This document shows positions 1 to 5,905 of a stretch of DNA of 5,905 nt, piece by piece. The first letter of the stretch is position 1. Every line of letters starts with the position of its first letter. The DNA lies in contig JAJFLN010000255.1 in the NCBI GenBank assembly GCA_021772705.1, positions 1-5,905 of the forward strand, read 5' to 3'. Origin of the DNA: Candidatus Cloacimonadota bacterium. Lineage in GTDB: Bacteria > Muiribacteriota > UBA6191 > JACPRK01. Made by a program: the position numbers and the translations under genes. The notes under the pieces were generated by a model. That model worked only from the letters and a program-made list of their open reading frames with translations, was not told the origin of the DNA and searched no databases.

Positions 1-380
1 TGAAGTCAGAAGCGGGGACCCACGCAGGTTCTCACGGGCAGCGCTCGAACCGCACCGATCCTCCCGCTTGGGTGACTCAGGCGCCGGTTGCCACACCGGA
101 CACGGGGAGAGAAACGGAGACGGCGATGAGACCCGGCAAGGGGACCTCGCCGGGTCTCTCGGTGTCGGAGCTGCTGGCCAGGTTTCCCGCGAAGCGATCG
201 AAGGTGAAGGTGGAGCGCCCCGGCACTTCCGCCTCGAGGCCGCAGCCGATGAAGCTCCCAGGTGCATCACGAATCGAAGTCCCACAGCCCGGAGAAGTGG
301 GCGAAGGGACCGCCGGTCCCGGTACAGTGGATCCATCACCTTCGACTCCTGCTCCTTCCTGGCTGGCTCCTTCGAGCTGA
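1..380 (+). CDS. C-terminal part of an unidentified protein with a Pro/Ser/Thr-rich tail (5' end outside window)
   Basis: This reading frame is open from the left edge (first full codon at position 3) to a TGA at 378-380, giving at least 125 residues. No upstream start is needed if the gene begins outside the window; a GTG at 72 is the only alternative I considered and looks unconvincing. The sequence is low in complexity and rich in Pro, Ser, Thr, Gly and charged residues, with one more ordered-looking stretch (LSVSELLARF, then a basic patch KRSKVKVERP) near the middle, and it ends in a Pro/Ser/Ala-rich tail. Third codon positions are mostly G or C between about 140 and 250, which favours this frame over the other open one. 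The stop lies 11 bases before the FecR-like gene, suggesting the same operon. I see no domain and assign no function; it is probably the disordered tail of a larger protein. Confidence 0.55.
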   Translation, partial: KSEAGTHAGSHGQRSNRTDPPAWVTQAPVATPDTGRETETAMRPGKGTSPGLSVSELLARFPAKRSKVKVERPGTSASRPQPMKLPGASRIEVPQPGEVGEGTAGPGTVDPSPSTPAPSWLAPSS

Positions 381-384
381 GAGG
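379..384 (+). promoter_or_regulatory. Ribosome binding site of the FecR-domain gene
   Basis: The purine-rich GAGAGG lies 7 bases before the ATG at 392, a normal Shine-Dalgarno distance. It overlaps the TGA of the upstream gene. It decides the start of the FecR-like gene, because the frame stays open without a stop all the way to the left edge. Confidence 0.6.
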
Positions 385-391
385 CAATCCG

Positions 392-1213
392 ATGAAGGAC
401 ATCTCCTGTACACTGCCACACCGTTTCTTCCGGGCCCTCGGAAACCGCCGACAGGACCGGGTCCTGCTTCTGGCTCTGTCGTCCTTGCTGTTCCTGGCCG
501 GTGGCATGCCGCTGGCGGCACAGGAAGTGGCCACCATCAAGAGCCTCGAAGGGGACGTCACGATCCGTACGGCGAAGAGCCCTCGGTACAGGCCGGCGGC
601 GGTGGGCGATGAGCTTCGCATTGGCGATTTCCTTGCCACCGACATCGAGTCCGAGGCCGTACTCAGCTTCCCGGCCGGAGCCGATATGCGAGTCGGCGAG
701 ATGACCCAGATGCGGCTCAACCAGATGTTTCTCGCCGAGGACCGTTCGGAGCTACAGGTGTTCCTCAGGACCGGTGAGGTGGAGACTCTGACTCCGGAGA
801 AGACCTTGAAGCGGACCGACTTCTCGGTGGTGACGCCGACCTGCACAGCTTCCATTCGTGGGACACATCAGCTGGTGAAGCACTCCGATGGATTCGGTAC
901 GGACGTGAAGTTCCTCAAGGGATTCGGGTTCACCCGGTCCGCCATGGGGACTGTATTCAACCAGGTAGCCGGCCAGGCCGTGTCGGTTGACATGGCCAGT
1001 CAGATGGCCGGCCCCGAACAGGTTTCGCGCAACGCCGCCATCCCTGACCTTTCCCCGGTGGGCCGCGACGCCGTGGAGCGCAAGGTCTCGACCGGTTTCA
1101 ACCGGGAGACCAATGTGCCTCCCGCTGATCCCTCCTCTCCCAGCGCCCTCGTCAACAAGGCCGCTCTGGAGGACCCAGCCAGGATCGACTTCAACATCCA
1201 GCGAGTGCGATAG
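392..1213 (+). CDS. Secreted FecR-domain protein
   Basis: The product has 273 residues. A long basic n-region (residues 1-23, several Arg) is followed by a hydrophobic core (about 24-38) and a likely Sec cleavage site near PLAAQ (about 43), so the mature protein should be exported to the periplasm or beyond. Residues about 45-165 match the FecR domain pattern: an opening LEGDVTIR strand, a GDELRIGDFLAT stretch (72-83), a hydrophobic LSFPAGADMRVG strand, and the late hallmark TPTCTASIRGTH (148-159), where the family usually has T-P-x-A-x-A-x-R-G-T. Family members include the anti-sigma regulator FecR, but many FecR-domain proteins in environmental bacteria are soluble secreted proteins without any sigma factor. 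No FecI-type sigma factor or TonB-dependent receptor is visible here, so sigma regulation is not supported. The C-terminal third (about 205-273) is polar and unassigned. The start at 392 is chosen for its ribosome binding site and because the signal peptide follows directly; the in-frame extension upstream is Arg/Gly-rich and looks non-coding. Confidence 0.85.
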   Translation: MKDISCTLPHRFFRALGNRRQDRVLLLALSSLLFLAGGMPLAAQEVATIKSLEGDVTIRTAKSPRYRPAAVGDELRIGDFLATDIESEAVLSFPAGADMRVGEMTQMRLNQMFLAEDRSELQVFLRTGEVETLTPEKTLKRTDFSVVTPTCTASIRGTHQLVKHSDGFGTDVKFLKGFGFTRSAMGTVFNQVAGQAVSVDMASQMAGPEQVSRNAAIPDLSPVGRDAVERKVSTGFNRETNVPPADPSSPSALVNKAALEDPARIDFNIQRVR

Positions 1214-1220
1214 CGCCTCG
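1202..1220 (+). other. Small stem-loop over the FecR-gene stop codon
   Basis: The arms CGAG-T-GCG and CGC-CTCG pair over seven base pairs with one bulged T, enclosing the tetraloop ATAG that contains most of the TAG stop codon. There is no T-run after it, so it is not a classical intrinsic terminator. It could tune mRNA stability or expression between the first and second genes, or be chance in GC-rich DNA. Confidence 0.25.
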
Positions 1221-1277
1221 ACCTGACTCTCACCCAGCCAATCCTCGATCTCCCACCCGGAAGATCCGCCGCAGCAG

Positions 1278-2702
1278 ATGATGACTCTCCGTTCGACCCG
1301 ACCACTGGTTCCATTCCCGCCGTTCCTGGACCGCTGCTTGCTGGTTGCCATCGTGCTCGTCCTGGCCGGCTCCTCCAGGCTGGATGCCCAGTCAGGGCCC
1401 TCGCTTCTGGACCAGGTCAGGCGTGTGGATCAAGAGCGGCGCCAGGATCTGGCCTATACCCAGTGGCTCGAGAAGCCGCCGCCCAGGTCTCACTACGAGT
1501 TCGGGGCCTGGACGGCGCCGTCGTATCTGACCCTCGATGACTTCGACACCAACTCCAGTGCGCCCGACAGCCTGGAGTCCCTCCTGCTGATCGATCAGAG
1601 GATCTGGTTCCGCTGGGACATGCCCAAGGGGGAGCAGGTCTATCTTCGAGGCCGCTACTTCCAGCTGTTGCCCAGCACGGCTCCCGGGGCGAGCAAGCCA
1701 ACCCTGTTCGAGGAGGGCTGGAACCTGGACCTGGGCTACATGGACCTTCCCCTGGGGGACTCGAAGCTCCGTCTGGGAAGGCAGCTCATCTCCCTGGAAA
1801 AGGGACTGGTGCTGTCGTCGAACCTGGACGGCTTCGAGGTCACCTACAGGAAGAGTAACTGGACTACACGGGGATTCTGGGGAAAGACGCCGGATGCCAC
1901 CAGCGATCTCGACTCTGTCGTGGGACGGAGCGATCGAGTCTTCGCGGGACTCCACGCTCAGATGGTGACGGAGGAGGACAAGAGGCACTTCGTCTACTTT
2001 CTGGACCAGAACGATCGGACCGGGACGGTCCTGTCAGGCCAGGGCCTCCGGTACGACTCGAGATACCTGGCCTTCGGCTCCGAGGGTGGGCTAGTCAAGG
2101 ACTTCACCTACTACCTGGAAGGAATCCTGCAGTCGGGCAGCAGCTTTGACTTCGGTTCCGCAACGTCCCGGTCGGACATCGAGGCCTACGCCGTTCAACT
2201 CGAGGCGACCTGGAGGCCCGAGGTCTATCATCACCCCACCCTGTCGGCGGGGTTCTTCCGAGGCAGCGGCGACGTGGACCGGGTGTCGGTGGTGACGAGC
2301 GCCGCCGGCAACATCGGCGGCACTCCCGACGAGGCCTTCATCGGTCAGGGGCAGTTCGAGGGCGGGCTGGCCCTGACGCCCAGGTTGAGCAACATCGACG
2401 TCTATCGCCTGGGCGGCAGCTACAAGCTGAAGGAGCCGCCGAGGGAAGAGGACACCATCCTGCTTACCCTGCAAGGCTACTTCTACCAGAAGGTCGAGCC
2501 GGCGGGGCCTATCTCGAACATCCGGGCCACCCAAATCAACAGTGATGTGGGCACCGCCGTCGATGCCAGTCTCTCCTGGAAGATGGCTCACGACCTGACT
2601 GCTGTGTTCAAGGCGGGCCGGTTCTTCCCCGGTGACGCGTTCCCCGTGACGAACCGGGATCCGTCGACCATCCTCTTCGCTAACTTGACCTACAGCTACT
2701 GA
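1278..2702 (+). CDS. Predicted outer-membrane beta-barrel porin, alginate-export (AlgE-like) type
   Basis: The product has 474 residues. A signal peptide is clear: a basic start, a hydrophobic stretch around residues 20-31 and a likely cleavage after LDA (residue 37). Mature residues about 42-65 are charged and probably helical (DQVRRVDQERRQDL), then alternating polar and hydrophobic strands typical of a barrel begin, for example RIWFRWD (108-114) and YLRGRYFQL. The segment LRLGRQLISLEKGLVLSSN followed by LDGFEV (164-188) resembles the conserved G-R-Q ... DG pattern of the alginate-export barrel family, whose members pass polysaccharides or other solutes across the outer membrane. The protein ends in LTYSY, an aromatic terminus expected for BAM-dependent insertion. 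Two adjacent ATG codons (1278, 1281) could serve as start; neither has a strong ribosome binding site (a GGAAG lies 14 bases upstream of 1278). A 64-base gap separates it from the FecR-like gene, and the next gene starts four bases after its stop. The substrate cannot be told from the sequence; a generic porin is the main alternative. Confidence 0.75.
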   Translation: MMTLRSTRPLVPFPPFLDRCLLVAIVLVLAGSSRLDAQSGPSLLDQVRRVDQERRQDLAYTQWLEKPPPRSHYEFGAWTAPSYLTLDDFDTNSSAPDSLESLLLIDQRIWFRWDMPKGEQVYLRGRYFQLLPSTAPGASKPTLFEEGWNLDLGYMDLPLGDSKLRLGRQLISLEKGLVLSSNLDGFEVTYRKSNWTTRGFWGKTPDATSDLDSVVGRSDRVFAGLHAQMVTEEDKRHFVYFLDQNDRTGTVLSGQGLRYDSRYLAFGSEGGLVKDFTYYLEGILQSGSSFDFGSATSRSDIEAYAVQLEATWRPEVYHHPTLSAGFFRGSGDVDRVSVVTSAAGNIGGTPDEAFIGQGQFEGGLALTPRLSNIDVYRLGGSYKLKEPPREEDTILLTLQGYFYQKVEPAGPISNIRATQINSDVGTAVDASLSWKMAHDLTAVFKAGRFFPGDAFPVTNRDPSTILFANLTYSY

Positions 2703-2709
2703 GGCGATG
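2700..2709 (+). promoter_or_regulatory. Stop/start junction suggesting translational coupling
   Basis: The TGA of the porin gene (2700-2702) overlaps a TGAGG purine stretch that ends only two bases before the ATG of the lipoprotein gene (2707). That is too close for an ideal Shine-Dalgarno site, so start of the lipoprotein probably depends on ribosomes finishing the porin. This supports joint, roughly matched production of the two proteins. Confidence 0.45.
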
Positions 2710-5697
2710 TACCTACAACTCCGGTCCACACTTGTCTGTCTGATCTTGATTCTGCTTCTCGTGACCCTGCCAGGCTGCGGTGGAGAGGGAGCCGGGGATG
2801 GCAGATCCTCGGGCGGCTCGGGAGATGGCTCCGGAGCCGTCAACGTCGGGGTGGTTATCAACCCCGGTCCCGGTACGCCGATACCACCGGGAGGCCTCGA
2901 TGTGAACGCCGTCCGGTTCATCCGGCTCACAGTGCTGAACGGCGCCACTCTCGCTGACGCACCCCTGGCCAGTACCAGCATCGATCTGCTGGTCGACGAG
3001 GTGAGGGAACCTCTGCTGCTGCCGGGAGTTCCGGCCGGGGAGTACCTGTTTCTCCTCCAGGCCCTGGACGCCAACGAGGCGGTGCTGGGGCAGGACACAC
3101 GCCTGTTCCCCCTGGTGCCGGGTCTGACCACTCCTATCGACTCCGTCGTCGACCCGGAGGGGATTCGATTCCGCTTCCGGGGCGTGGTGCTTCAGGCAGG
3201 ACCCGTGACGGCGACGCCGCCGGTGATCCGGCCCGGCCAGACCGCGGTGATCAGCTTCGATACGACCAATACCGGCGATGAGTCAGCGTCCAACGTCAGG
3301 CTCCGGATTAGCCTCACCCGGGGGGGCGCCGATGTGTCGGCCCTCTTCTCTGCTGCCGCGACTCCCCCATCGACTCGGATTCCCGCCGGGGATACCCGGA
3401 AGCTCTCCTTCGGCCTCACGGCGGCTGGCGGCGCCGCACCGGGCCCGGTCTCCCTGAACATCACCGTACTGGAGGGGGCCGGCAACGTGGGGGCCATCAC
3501 CACCGGTGCGTTGCAGCTGAATCCGACTCTGGTGGATATCTCGGGACCCTTCGCCGTCACCGCCCAGGCCATGGCGTTCGCTGGTGAGACGTTCCGTGTC
3601 AGCGTGGCCGTGTCCAACACGGGACAGGCCGAGGTGCGGACCGTCGTCACGGACCTGGTCTTCACCGACCCGTCGGGGCTGACGGTGACGAAGGTTTCCC
3701 ATCCCGATCGGGTTCCTGGTACCGGGTCGGCTACCTTCAACTTCGATGTGGCCATAGCAGCCGGTGCCGCTACGGGAAGCCGGACCTTCGCAGTGACCCT
3801 CTCAGGAGTGGACTCTTCCACCGGCCTGGCTGTGACTGCCAACCGTCCCGGTTCCGGAACGGTGCTGCTCGAACGCGCGGCCGTCTTGACAGTGACGAGT
3901 GTCGTCGCGCCTCCATCTGTAAACCGGGGCCAGAGTGTTCCCATCACCATCGGGCTGTCGAACAGCGGCAGCACCGTTGCCAGAATCGAATCCATCGTCC
4001 CCCTGTCGGGGTTGTTGACTCTGCAGGGCGGGGCAGCACTTCCCTTCGACCTTCCGGGAGGTGGCTCCTCGACTCTGACCCTGACGGGCGCCACTGCCCA
4101 GACGGCTCCCTTTGGTACCAGCGCCATTCAGGTGGAGGCCCTAGGCCGGGATTTGACGCGTGGAAATGCCCTGACGGCCAGCGGTCCCGCCAGCGGCAGC
4201 ACGTTGGTGCAGACCACGGCCACTCTGTCTCTGGGAGACCTGGGACTGGAGAATCCCTTCGGCATCGACTCGGCGGGTCCCGCCATTCCAGTGACCTTCG
4301 CTGTGACGAACCGGAACCCGAACGGGGCGGCCCTTCGGTTCTCCCAGGCGCGCCTGACTCTCACGACCGCCAGCCCGGCTGACTCACACTATCGAGTCAC
4401 GGCGCCGCCGGACCTGATGACTCGTTCCATTGCCGGTGGAACCACGGAGCGATTCGTCTTCCAGGTGGCGGCTCTGGCCACGGCGCCCAGGTTCGCCACC
4501 ACCTTCCTTCAGGTCTCGGTGACCGCCGTGGACCAGAACGACGGCACCACCTCCGCAGTCTCCGCAACCGGGGCATGGTTCGTCCGGGAGGCCGCCGACA
4601 GGGTGCTGGGACAGACGGACCTGCGCTCTTCTGCTCCTAACCGATCCGCCATACCTTCGGCGTCTTCCATGAACTTGCCCCTCGCCGTTGTCAGCGACGG
4701 CACAGGCGTGGTGGTGGCCGACAGCCGGAACAACCGGGTCCTGGCCTTCGATAGCTTCGCCGCACCGGCGGCTACTCTGGTCCTGGGCCAGGCCGGTTTC
4801 ACCACCAGCGGAAGCGGCGGAGGCGCGTCGGACCTCAGGGATCCGGGAGGCGTGGCAATTCAGGGGACCGGAATACTGGTGGCCGACACGGGCAACAACC
4901 GGATCGTCATTCACGACGGCGTCTTGGCCGCGCCTGTCTCGGGCCGCCCCGGCGATAGATTCCTGGGGCAGCCCGACGGGGTCAGCACGTCACCGAATCG
5001 CGGAGGCCTGGTGGCAGTCAACACTCTCTCGGCTCCCACTGGCCTTACAATGGCAGGCGCGAGCTTGGTGGTGGCTGATACGGGCAACCACCGGGTCCTG
5101 ATCTTCCGGGACTTGGCTGTCCTGGCAACGGGAGCCTCCGCCGACGTGGTCCTGGGTCAGGCCAATGGGACCGTCGCATTGTCCAACCGAGGGGGGACCG
5201 CCGGGGCCGAGACTCTCTCGTCGCCCGCGGCCGTCGCCGTCACCGGCGATACTCTGCTGGTGGCGGACTCCGGCAACAACCGGGTCCTGATCTTCCCGGG
5301 TTTCGCGACCCTGACCAGCGGCGCAGCGGCCACGGGCGTGCTGGGCAAGGCGAGCTTCACGGACACCTCACCGGACAACGGGGCGGGCCAGACTGTGCCG
5401 ACAGGACTCAATCGTCCCGAGGGGCTCGTCTTCTTCGGTGACAGACTGTACATCGCCGACACGGTGAACAACCGAGTCGTGGAGCACGTCTTCAACGTCA
5501 GTTCTCCCCCGGGCGCAGCTCCAGTCAGCGTCCTGGGCCAGCGGAACCTGGTGGAAGGGACGGCCAACAACGCCGTCTTCGCTCCCGTCGACGGGTTCTC
5601 CCTCTTCGCCCCCTCCGGTGTGGCGACACTGACGAGCGGAGCCGTGGTGGTGGCCGACACGGTCAACCATCGGGTGCTGCGCATTCCTCGTCCCTGA
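2707..5697 (+). CDS. Large lipoprotein with tandem Ig/CARDB-like domains and a six-bladed NHL-type beta-propeller
   Basis: The product has 996 residues. A hydrophobic signal (about 8-20) ends in the lipobox LPGC, with Cys24 as the lipidated residue, so the mature protein should be anchored in a membrane. A Gly/Ser/Asp-rich linker (25-44) follows, then a beta-rich domain (about 45-158) with a PAGEYLFLLQALD strand as in many bacterial surface lipoproteins. Residues about 162-627 form roughly four beta domains of 110-125 residues resembling CARDB or Ig-like stalk domains (recurring RPGQ/NRGQ turns and SNTG/TNTG/SNSG motifs). Residues 633-996 hold six repeats, each with a VLGQ-type opening (633, 692, 752, 815, 878, 942) and an NHL-type core V-A-D-T-G-N-N-R-V (670, 725, 789, 852, 916, 982), ending exactly at the C terminus. 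NHL propellers usually bind proteins, nucleic acids or ligands, and no catalytic residues are evident, so a binding or scaffolding role at the cell envelope is inferred. It follows the porin gene by four bases and is likely co-expressed with it. The exact number and family of the stalk domains is uncertain. Confidence 0.88.
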   Translation: MYLQLRSTLVCLILILLLVTLPGCGGEGAGDGRSSGGSGDGSGAVNVGVVINPGPGTPIPPGGLDVNAVRFIRLTVLNGATLADAPLASTSIDLLVDEVREPLLLPGVPAGEYLFLLQALDANEAVLGQDTRLFPLVPGLTTPIDSVVDPEGIRFRFRGVVLQAGPVTATPPVIRPGQTAVISFDTTNTGDESASNVRLRISLTRGGADVSALFSAAATPPSTRIPAGDTRKLSFGLTAAGGAAPGPVSLNITVLEGAGNVGAITTGALQLNPTLVDISGPFAVTAQAMAFAGETFRVSVAVSNTGQAEVRTVVTDLVFTDPSGLTVTKVSHPDRVPGTGSATFNFDVAIAAGAATGSRTFAVTLSGVDSSTGLAVTANRPGSGTVLLERAAVLTVTSVVAPPSVNRGQSVPITIGLSNSGSTVARIESIVPLSGLLTLQGGAALPFDLPGGGSSTLTLTGATAQTAPFGTSAIQVEALGRDLTRGNALTASGPASGSTLVQTTATLSLGDLGLENPFGIDSAGPAIPVTFAVTNRNPNGAALRFSQARLTLTTASPADSHYRVTAPPDLMTRSIAGGTTERFVFQVAALATAPRFATTFLQVSVTAVDQNDGTTSAVSATGAWFVREAADRVLGQTDLRSSAPNRSAIPSASSMNLPLAVVSDGTGVVVADSRNNRVLAFDSFAAPAATLVLGQAGFTTSGSGGGASDLRDPGGVAIQGTGILVADTGNNRIVIHDGVLAAPVSGRPGDRFLGQPDGVSTSPNRGGLVAVNTLSAPTGLTMAGASLVVADTGNHRVLIFRDLAVLATGASADVVLGQANGTVALSNRGGTAGAETLSSPAAVAVTGDTLLVADSGNNRVLIFPGFATLTSGAAATGVLGKASFTDTSPDNGAGQTVPTGLNRPEGLVFFGDRLYIADTVNNRVVEHVFNVSSPPGAAPVSVLGQRNLVEGTANNAVFAPVDGFSLFAPSGVATLTSGAVVVADTVNHRVLRIPRP
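3190..4587 (+). other. Tandem Ig/CARDB-like beta-domain stalk within the lipoprotein
   Basis: Protein residues about 162-278, 279-392, 393-504 and 505-627 look like four successive beta-sandwich units. Units 1 and 3 open with PPVIRPGQ and PPSVNRGQ, and units 1 to 4 carry TNTG, SNTG, SNSG and TNRN at matching places after the first long strand. Such units in exported proteins commonly serve as spacers or adhesion modules. Boundaries are estimated by eye. Confidence 0.5.
4603..5694 (+). repeat. Six coding repeats forming an NHL-type beta-propeller
   Basis: The repeat openings are VLGQ, VLGQ, FLGQ, VLGQ, VLGK and VLGQ, spaced 59, 60, 63, 63 and 64 residues apart. The cores are VADSRNNRV, VADTGNNRI, VADTGNHRV, VADSGNNRV, IADTVNNRV and VADTVNHRV. 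Each repeat is longer than a typical NHL blade of about 40-45 residues, because a loop with an SPNRGG-like or similar Gly/Asn-rich stretch is inserted between opening and core. DNA identity between repeats is mostly limited to the cores, so the duplications are old, except for closer similarity of repeats 3 and 4. Confidence 0.85.
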
Positions 5698-5890
5698 AGG
5701 CAGACCGTGATTTGTAACCGGAGTCTCCGCGGGGGGCCGAGGCGGTCAACGAGTCTACCCGCAGAAGGCTGGAACCGCGCCGGGGTGCATGTCCCGTAGG
5801 GGGTCCCCTGGCCTATTCCGGATCCGTTCGCCCCACTATGGATGCGGGCATCCATAGTAGACGATATGGCCGCCCGCTCCATTCATCCCC
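5698..5890. other. Non-coding region between the lipoprotein gene and a putative tRNA
   Basis: No convincing gene was found on either strand in this stretch. It is GC-rich in its first two thirds, with several weak self-complementary runs (for example CCGGGG near 5780 against CCCCTGG near 5805) but no T-run that would mark an intrinsic terminator. An 8-base palindrome CGGATCCG (5819-5826) and the long palindrome at 5835-5858 lie in its last third. A promoter for the tRNA would be expected near the right end; CGATAT at 5862-5867 is a weak candidate -10 element without a recognisable -35 partner. Confidence 0.5.
5835..5858. repeat. Perfect 24-base palindrome/hairpin (10-bp arms, CGGG loop)
   Basis: ACTATGGATG and CATCCATAGT are exact reverse complements separated by CGGG. 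It lies 138 bases after the lipoprotein stop and 32 bases before the putative tRNA start. Unlike its GC-rich surroundings the arms are A/T-containing, and there is no T-run on either side in the sense needed for a standard intrinsic terminator. It may be a dimeric regulator's operator, a factor-assisted terminator or RNA-processing hairpin, or a copy of a dispersed palindromic repeat. Confidence 0.6.
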
Positions 5891-5905
5891 TTCGGCGTAG
5901 CTCAG
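5891..5905 (+). tRNA. Putative 5' end of a tRNA gene (cut by the window edge)
   Basis: The last 15 bases read as a seven-base acceptor strand (TTCGGCG), then T8, A9 and GCTCAG at positions 10-15, the usual opening of a bacterial tRNA with a D-stem start. The anticodon and the pairing 3' strand are outside the window, so the identity is unknown. An Asn-type tRNA would fit an acceptor that begins with T, but that is a guess. Confidence 0.5.

Noticed and set aside
68..391. N-terminal extension of the FecR-like protein from a TTG at 68
   Set aside because: The extension is Arg/Gly-rich, would bury the signal peptide inside the protein, and overlaps the better-supported upstream frame; ATG 392 has a proper ribosome binding site.
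2091..3131. Long minus-strand open frame (346 codons) crossing the porin/lipoprotein junction
   Set aside because: It is antisense to two well-supported genes, is rich in Arg, Pro and Ser with no recognisable domain, and is explained by the scarcity of stops in GC-rich DNA.
3192..4127. Minus-strand open frame (311 codons) inside the lipoprotein gene
   Set aside because: Its codon positions mirror the sense gene, its Val/Thr/Pro/Arg-rich product has no fold signature, and the sense strand carries clear repeated domains.
5725..5790. Possible Ser/Leu-type tRNA suggested by GGCCGAGGCGGTC
   Set aside because: The D-arm-like string is present, but no matching acceptor stem, anticodon arm or T-loop (GTTCGA-type) could be placed around it.
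5770..5815. GC-rich stem candidates as an intrinsic terminator for the operon
   Set aside because: Pairing is short and interrupted and no T-run follows, so it is not supported as a terminator.
5157..5882. Minus-strand open frame (241 codons) running from the 3' spacer into the propeller
   Set aside because: Most of it is antisense to conserved NHL-type repeats, and it spans the palindrome; no domain is visible.

Overview
The window is GC-rich DNA with strong G/C preference at third codon positions. It encodes export-targeted proteins of a Gram-negative (diderm) bacterium: a Sec-type signal peptide, an outer-membrane beta-barrel and a lipobox lipoprotein. The mix of a FecR-domain protein, an alginate-export-like barrel and a long lipoprotein with NHL repeats would fit environmental phyla such as Acidobacteriota or deltaproteobacterial lineages. 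That placement is an inference from gene style; no marker gene is present to fix it.

Layout, all on the + strand. Positions 1-380 hold the 3' end of an unidentified gene with a Pro/Ser/Thr-rich tail. Eleven bases later a secreted FecR-domain protein starts (392-1213). A 64-base gap with a small stem-loop follows, then a predicted outer-membrane porin of the alginate-export type (1278-2702). Four bases after its stop comes a 996-residue lipoprotein (2707-5697) with about four Ig/CARDB-like beta domains and a six-bladed NHL-type propeller. Positions 5698-5890 are non-coding and contain a perfect 10-bp-arm palindrome (5835-5858). The first 15 bases of what looks like a tRNA gene close the window at 5891-5905.

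The close spacing and shared orientation suggest one transcription unit of at least three, probably four, genes. A plausible but unproven reading is a cell-envelope module. The FecR-like protein would sit in the periplasm, the barrel in the outer membrane, and the lipoprotein would be anchored in a membrane and present a binding propeller on a stalk of beta domains. No mobile element, CRISPR array or complete RNA gene was seen. The system as a set is not one I recognise by name; its novelty rests on gene combination rather than on any single unknown family.
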